Below are positions 61,891-64,000 of a stretch of DNA of 64,000 nucleotides, piece after piece. The stretch spans positions 1 to 64,000 of the forward strand of contig NZ_LAXJ01000007.1 in NCBI RefSeq assembly GCF_001441615.1. Direction: 5' to 3'. The position numbers and the translations under genes were made by a program. Every line of letters begins with the position of its first letter. The stretch's first letter is position 1. Below the pieces are notes generated by a model. It was not told where the DNA came from, did no database searches, and saw only the letters and a program-made list of their open reading frames with translations. Source of the DNA: Roseovarius atlanticus. GTDB taxonomy: Bacteria; Pseudomonadota; Alphaproteobacteria; Rhodobacterales; Rhodobacteraceae.

Positions 61891-62639
61891 ACCGGCTTGG
61901 CCTGCGCGCTCGGCTTGGGCCGCAGCACGCCCAACGGGCTGCGCACCGTGTCCCGAACGGCCGAGCCGCGATCGGTGGGCGCATGAACCCGCTTGGTGGC
62001 CTGCACGATCAGCACGCCCCCCTTCAGCACCACCGACAGCTTGCCGCCCATGTTCTCCCACATGCCCGCCGTCTTGCGCCAGAACTTGCGGTGCGACGGC
62101 GGCTGGTAGAGTGCCGTCACATGCCGCTCGGGCAGGAAGTTCCGGGTCTTCAGCTGCGCCTCCAGCTGGCTCTGGCTATAGGGCCGACCGTACCCGAACG
62201 GCGTCCGGTCGCTGCGCGACCACAAGCCCGCCCGGTTCGGCACCACGAACAGCGCCGATCCCCCCGGCCCCAGCACCCGCCAGCATTCCTCCAACAGCTC
62301 GCCGGGCCGCTCGCAGGTCTCCAACCCATGCACCAGCATCAGCTTGTCGACCCGCCCCGTTTCCAGCGGCCACAGGGTTTCCTCGCACAGAACGCTGATA
62401 TTGGGCTTGTCGGCGGGCCAGTGAATCACCCCCTGCGGCGCCGGCATCAGCGCGATCACCCGCCGGCTGTCCTTCAGGTAGGGCCGCAGGAACGGCACGG
62501 CAAAGCCGTAACCGGCCACCGTCTGCCCCTTCGCCTCGGGCCACAGCGCCCGGATCTCGGCGCCCACGGCGTTCTGCACCGCACGCCCCAGCGGGTTGCG
62601 GTAATAGAAATTCCTCAGGTCCTGCACATCCAGATGCAT
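61887..62639 (-). CDS. SAM-dependent methyltransferase, class I
   Basis: 250 aa. The middle contains the methyltransferase pattern: [63 protein letters not shown]. Related to UbiE-type enzymes but the SAM-binding motif I is degenerate. Substrate unknown. The 3' end overlaps the convergent VanZ-like gene by 4 nt. Confidence 0.8.
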   Translation of the reverse strand: MHLDVQDLRNFYYRNPLGRAVQNAVGAEIRALWPEAKGQTVAGYGFAVPFLRPYLKDSRRVIALMPAPQGVIHWPADKPNISVLCEETLWPLETGRVDKLMLVHGLETCERPGELLEECWRVLGPGGSALFVVPNRAGLWSRSDRTPFGYGRPYSQSQLEAQLKTRNFLPERHVTALYQPPSHRKFWRKTAGMWENMGGKLSVVLKGGVLIVQATKRVHAPTDRGSAVRDTVRSPLGVLRPKPSAQAKPV

Positions 62640-62703
62640 TGCAGCCCGCGCCCCGATCCGTCACTCTCGGGGCAAACATAACCACGAATTCAAGGATGGA
62701 CCA

Positions 62704-63471
62704 ATGACATTGCAGATCGAAACCGTCCCGTGCCTTTCGGACAACTACGCCTTTCTCGCGCACGACTCTGAAACCGGCGACACCGCCGTGGTGGACGTCC
62801 CCGAGGCCGCGCCGATCCTTGCCGCCCTCGCCGACAAGGGCTGGAAAGCCACGCATATCCTGATCACCCACCACCACGCCGACCATGTGCAGGGCCTCGA
62901 CGAACTTCTGGCGCAGCACAAGGCACAGGTCGTCGGCCACGCCGCCGACGCCTCGCGCCTGCCAAAACTCGATATTGCACTGAATGACGGCGACACCGTC
63001 ACCATCGGCTCGGACACAGGCACCGTGATGGACGTCTCGGGCCACACCGTCGGCCATATCGCCTTTCACTTCCCGGGCAGCAAGGTCGCCTTCACCGCCG
63101 ACAGCCTGATGGCCCTGGGCTGTGGCCGTGTCTTCGAGGGCACCATGCCTCAGATGTGGGACAGCCTGTCGAAGCTGGCCGCCTTGCCGCCCGACACCAC
63201 CATCTGCTCGGGCCATGAATACACCGCCGCCAACGGGCGTTTCGCGGTCACTATTGATCCGGACAACCCGGCGCTTATATCAAGGGTCAAGGCGGTCGAA
63301 GCCGCCCGCGATCAAGGGAAACCGACCGTTCCCTCCACCCTGTCCGAAGAACTGGCCACCAACCCCTTCCTGCGTGCCACCGATCCCGCCGTACAGGCGC
63401 ATCTGGGCATGACGGGCGCAGACGCCGCCGACGTGTTCGCCGAGATCCGCACCCGAAAGGATAACTTTTAG
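62704..63471 (+). CDS. gloB: Hydroxyacylglutathione hydrolase (glyoxalase II)
   Basis: Releases D-lactate and glutathione from S-lactoylglutathione. Metal site THHHADH at residues 55-61; also FTADSLMALGCGRVFEGT and SGHEYTAANGRFA. C-terminal domain ends GADAADVFAEIRTRKDNF. Length 255 aa. ATG 62704, 64 nt from the divergent methyltransferase start. Confidence 0.96.
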   Translation: MTLQIETVPCLSDNYAFLAHDSETGDTAVVDVPEAAPILAALADKGWKATHILITHHHADHVQGLDELLAQHKAQVVGHAADASRLPKLDIALNDGDTVTIGSDTGTVMDVSGHTVGHIAFHFPGSKVAFTADSLMALGCGRVFEGTMPQMWDSLSKLAALPPDTTICSGHEYTAANGRFAVTIDPDNPALISRVKAVEAARDQGKPTVPSTLSEELATNPFLRATDPAVQAHLGMTGADAADVFAEIRTRKDNF

Positions 63472-63658
63472 GCACGCCCGCCGGGGCGGCCAAATTGTCA
63501 CGGGACGGCCTGCAAAAGCAGCTTTTGTAAGATCGGAAAGGGAAAAGTGAACGGGTTTGGAAAAAAAGTCCTTGAAGGCTGGCCTGTATCGACCAAACTT
63601 TAATCATATAAGGCGAAGGTCGCGGGACCGGCCCTAGCCCAAGCAGAGGGAGCACACC
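63472..63658. other. Intergenic region gloB / clpA
   Basis: 187 nt with AT-rich stretches at 63540-63575 and around 63598-63612 (TTTAATCATATAAGG), where a clpA promoter probably lies. No terminator hairpin with a T-run is obvious after gloB. Confidence 0.5.
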
Positions 63659-64000
63659 GTGCCGTCATTCTCGAACACCCTTGAACAGGCAATCCACGCT
63701 GCACTGGCCCTGGCCAATGCGCGTCAACACGAATTCGCCACGCTGGAACACCTCCTGCTGGCCCTGATCGACGAACCCGACGCGGCCCGCGTGATGAAGG
63801 CGTGCAGCGTCGACACCGAGGACCTGCGCACCACGCTGGTCGAATTCATCGACGATGACCTGTCCAACCTCGTCACCGACATCGAAGGCTCCGAGGCGGT
63901 TCCGACCGCCGCCTTCCAGCGCGTGATCCAGCGTGCCGCCATCCACGTGCAGTCGTCTGGCCGCACCGAGGTGACAGGCGCAAACGTCCTCGTCGCCATC
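63659..64000 (+). CDS. clpA: ATP-dependent Clp protease ATP-binding subunit ClpA, N-terminal part
   Basis: The AAA+ partner of ClpP that unfolds proteins. Residues 1-114 are seen before the window ends: the N domain with SFSNTLEQAIHAALALANAR, ATLEHLLLALIDEPDAARVM, TDIEGSEAVPTAAFQRVIQRAAIHVQSSG and TEVTGANVLVAI. The start is GTG at 63659, with GAGGGAG upstream. Both AAA domains lie outside the window. Confidence 0.95.
   Translation, partial: MPSFSNTLEQAIHAALALANARQHEFATLEHLLLALIDEPDAARVMKACSVDTEDLRTTLVEFIDDDLSNLVTDIEGSEAVPTAAFQRVIQRAAIHVQSSGRTEVTGANVLVAI

Overview
This 64 kb window is a piece of chromosome from a high-GC alphaproteobacterium, most likely a marine Rhodobacteraceae (Roseobacter group). 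The assignment rests on gene content and order: ruvCAB followed by the tol-pal operon, tilS and ftsH; separate atpHAGDC and groESL operons; DUF1127, DUF1150 and DUF465 small proteins; and the intergenic repeats. No database was searched. Nearly all of the window is core genome. I see no rRNA, tRNA, CRISPR array, insertion sequence, prophage or replication origin.

Layout. 1-2993: 5' end of fhs (cut by the window start), a MOSC protein, a conserved hypothetical gene, then tam. 2990-15926: a long minus-strand block that reads ruvC-ruvA-ruvB-hypothetical-thpR-ybgC-tolQ-tolR-tolA-(TolA C-domain paralogue)-tolB-pal-cpoB-tilS-ftsH-tam, with many 1-20 nt overlaps. It covers Holliday-junction resolution, the cell-envelope constriction machine, tRNA(Ile) lysidine formation and membrane proteolysis. 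15927-24650: a DUF1127 protein, prmA with an MFS transporter, a YeeE/YedE sulfur transporter split by one amber codon, two convergent glycosyltransferases, a flavin reductase and two hypothetical proteins. 24764-26891: groESL with a sigma-70 promoter and a perfect CIRCE operator. 26994-34793: a TraB/GumN protein, meaB, a DUF3108 protein, hrpB, a Nudix hydrolase and a Pit phosphate transporter. 34878-38662: gnd, argF and argD. 38932-45327: two DMT exporters, a PLP sulfur-amino-acid lyase, a sterol-desaturase-type hydroxylase, a secreted lipase-like hydrolase and an isolated phnM. 45324-49801: purE-purK, a DUF465 protein, an hsp20-DUF1150 pair under a heat-shock-type promoter, a HAD phosphatase, a MaoC dehydratase and a 60-residue protein. 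49835-55540: a GST, ribF-ycgN-ltaE, a DUF2177 protein, an alpha/beta hydrolase and prs. 55686-61123: an H-type lectin-domain protein and the F1 ATP synthase operon atpHAGDC. 61531-64000: a VanZ-like protein, a methyltransferase, gloB and the 5' end of clpA.

The most notable points are these. A free-standing periplasmic copy of the TolA C-terminal domain lies between tolA and tolB. The YeeE/YedE gene is interrupted at TAG followed immediately by ATG. An orphan phnM is translationally coupled to a lipase gene. The atpH-vanZ intergenic region holds a terminator with no gene in front of it. Three families of short dispersed palindromic repeats occur between genes. The hsp20 gene has an RpoH-type promoter and a possible RNA thermometer. 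I did not find a convincing new multi-gene defence or biosynthetic system; the novelty here is at the level of single genes and regulatory sequence.
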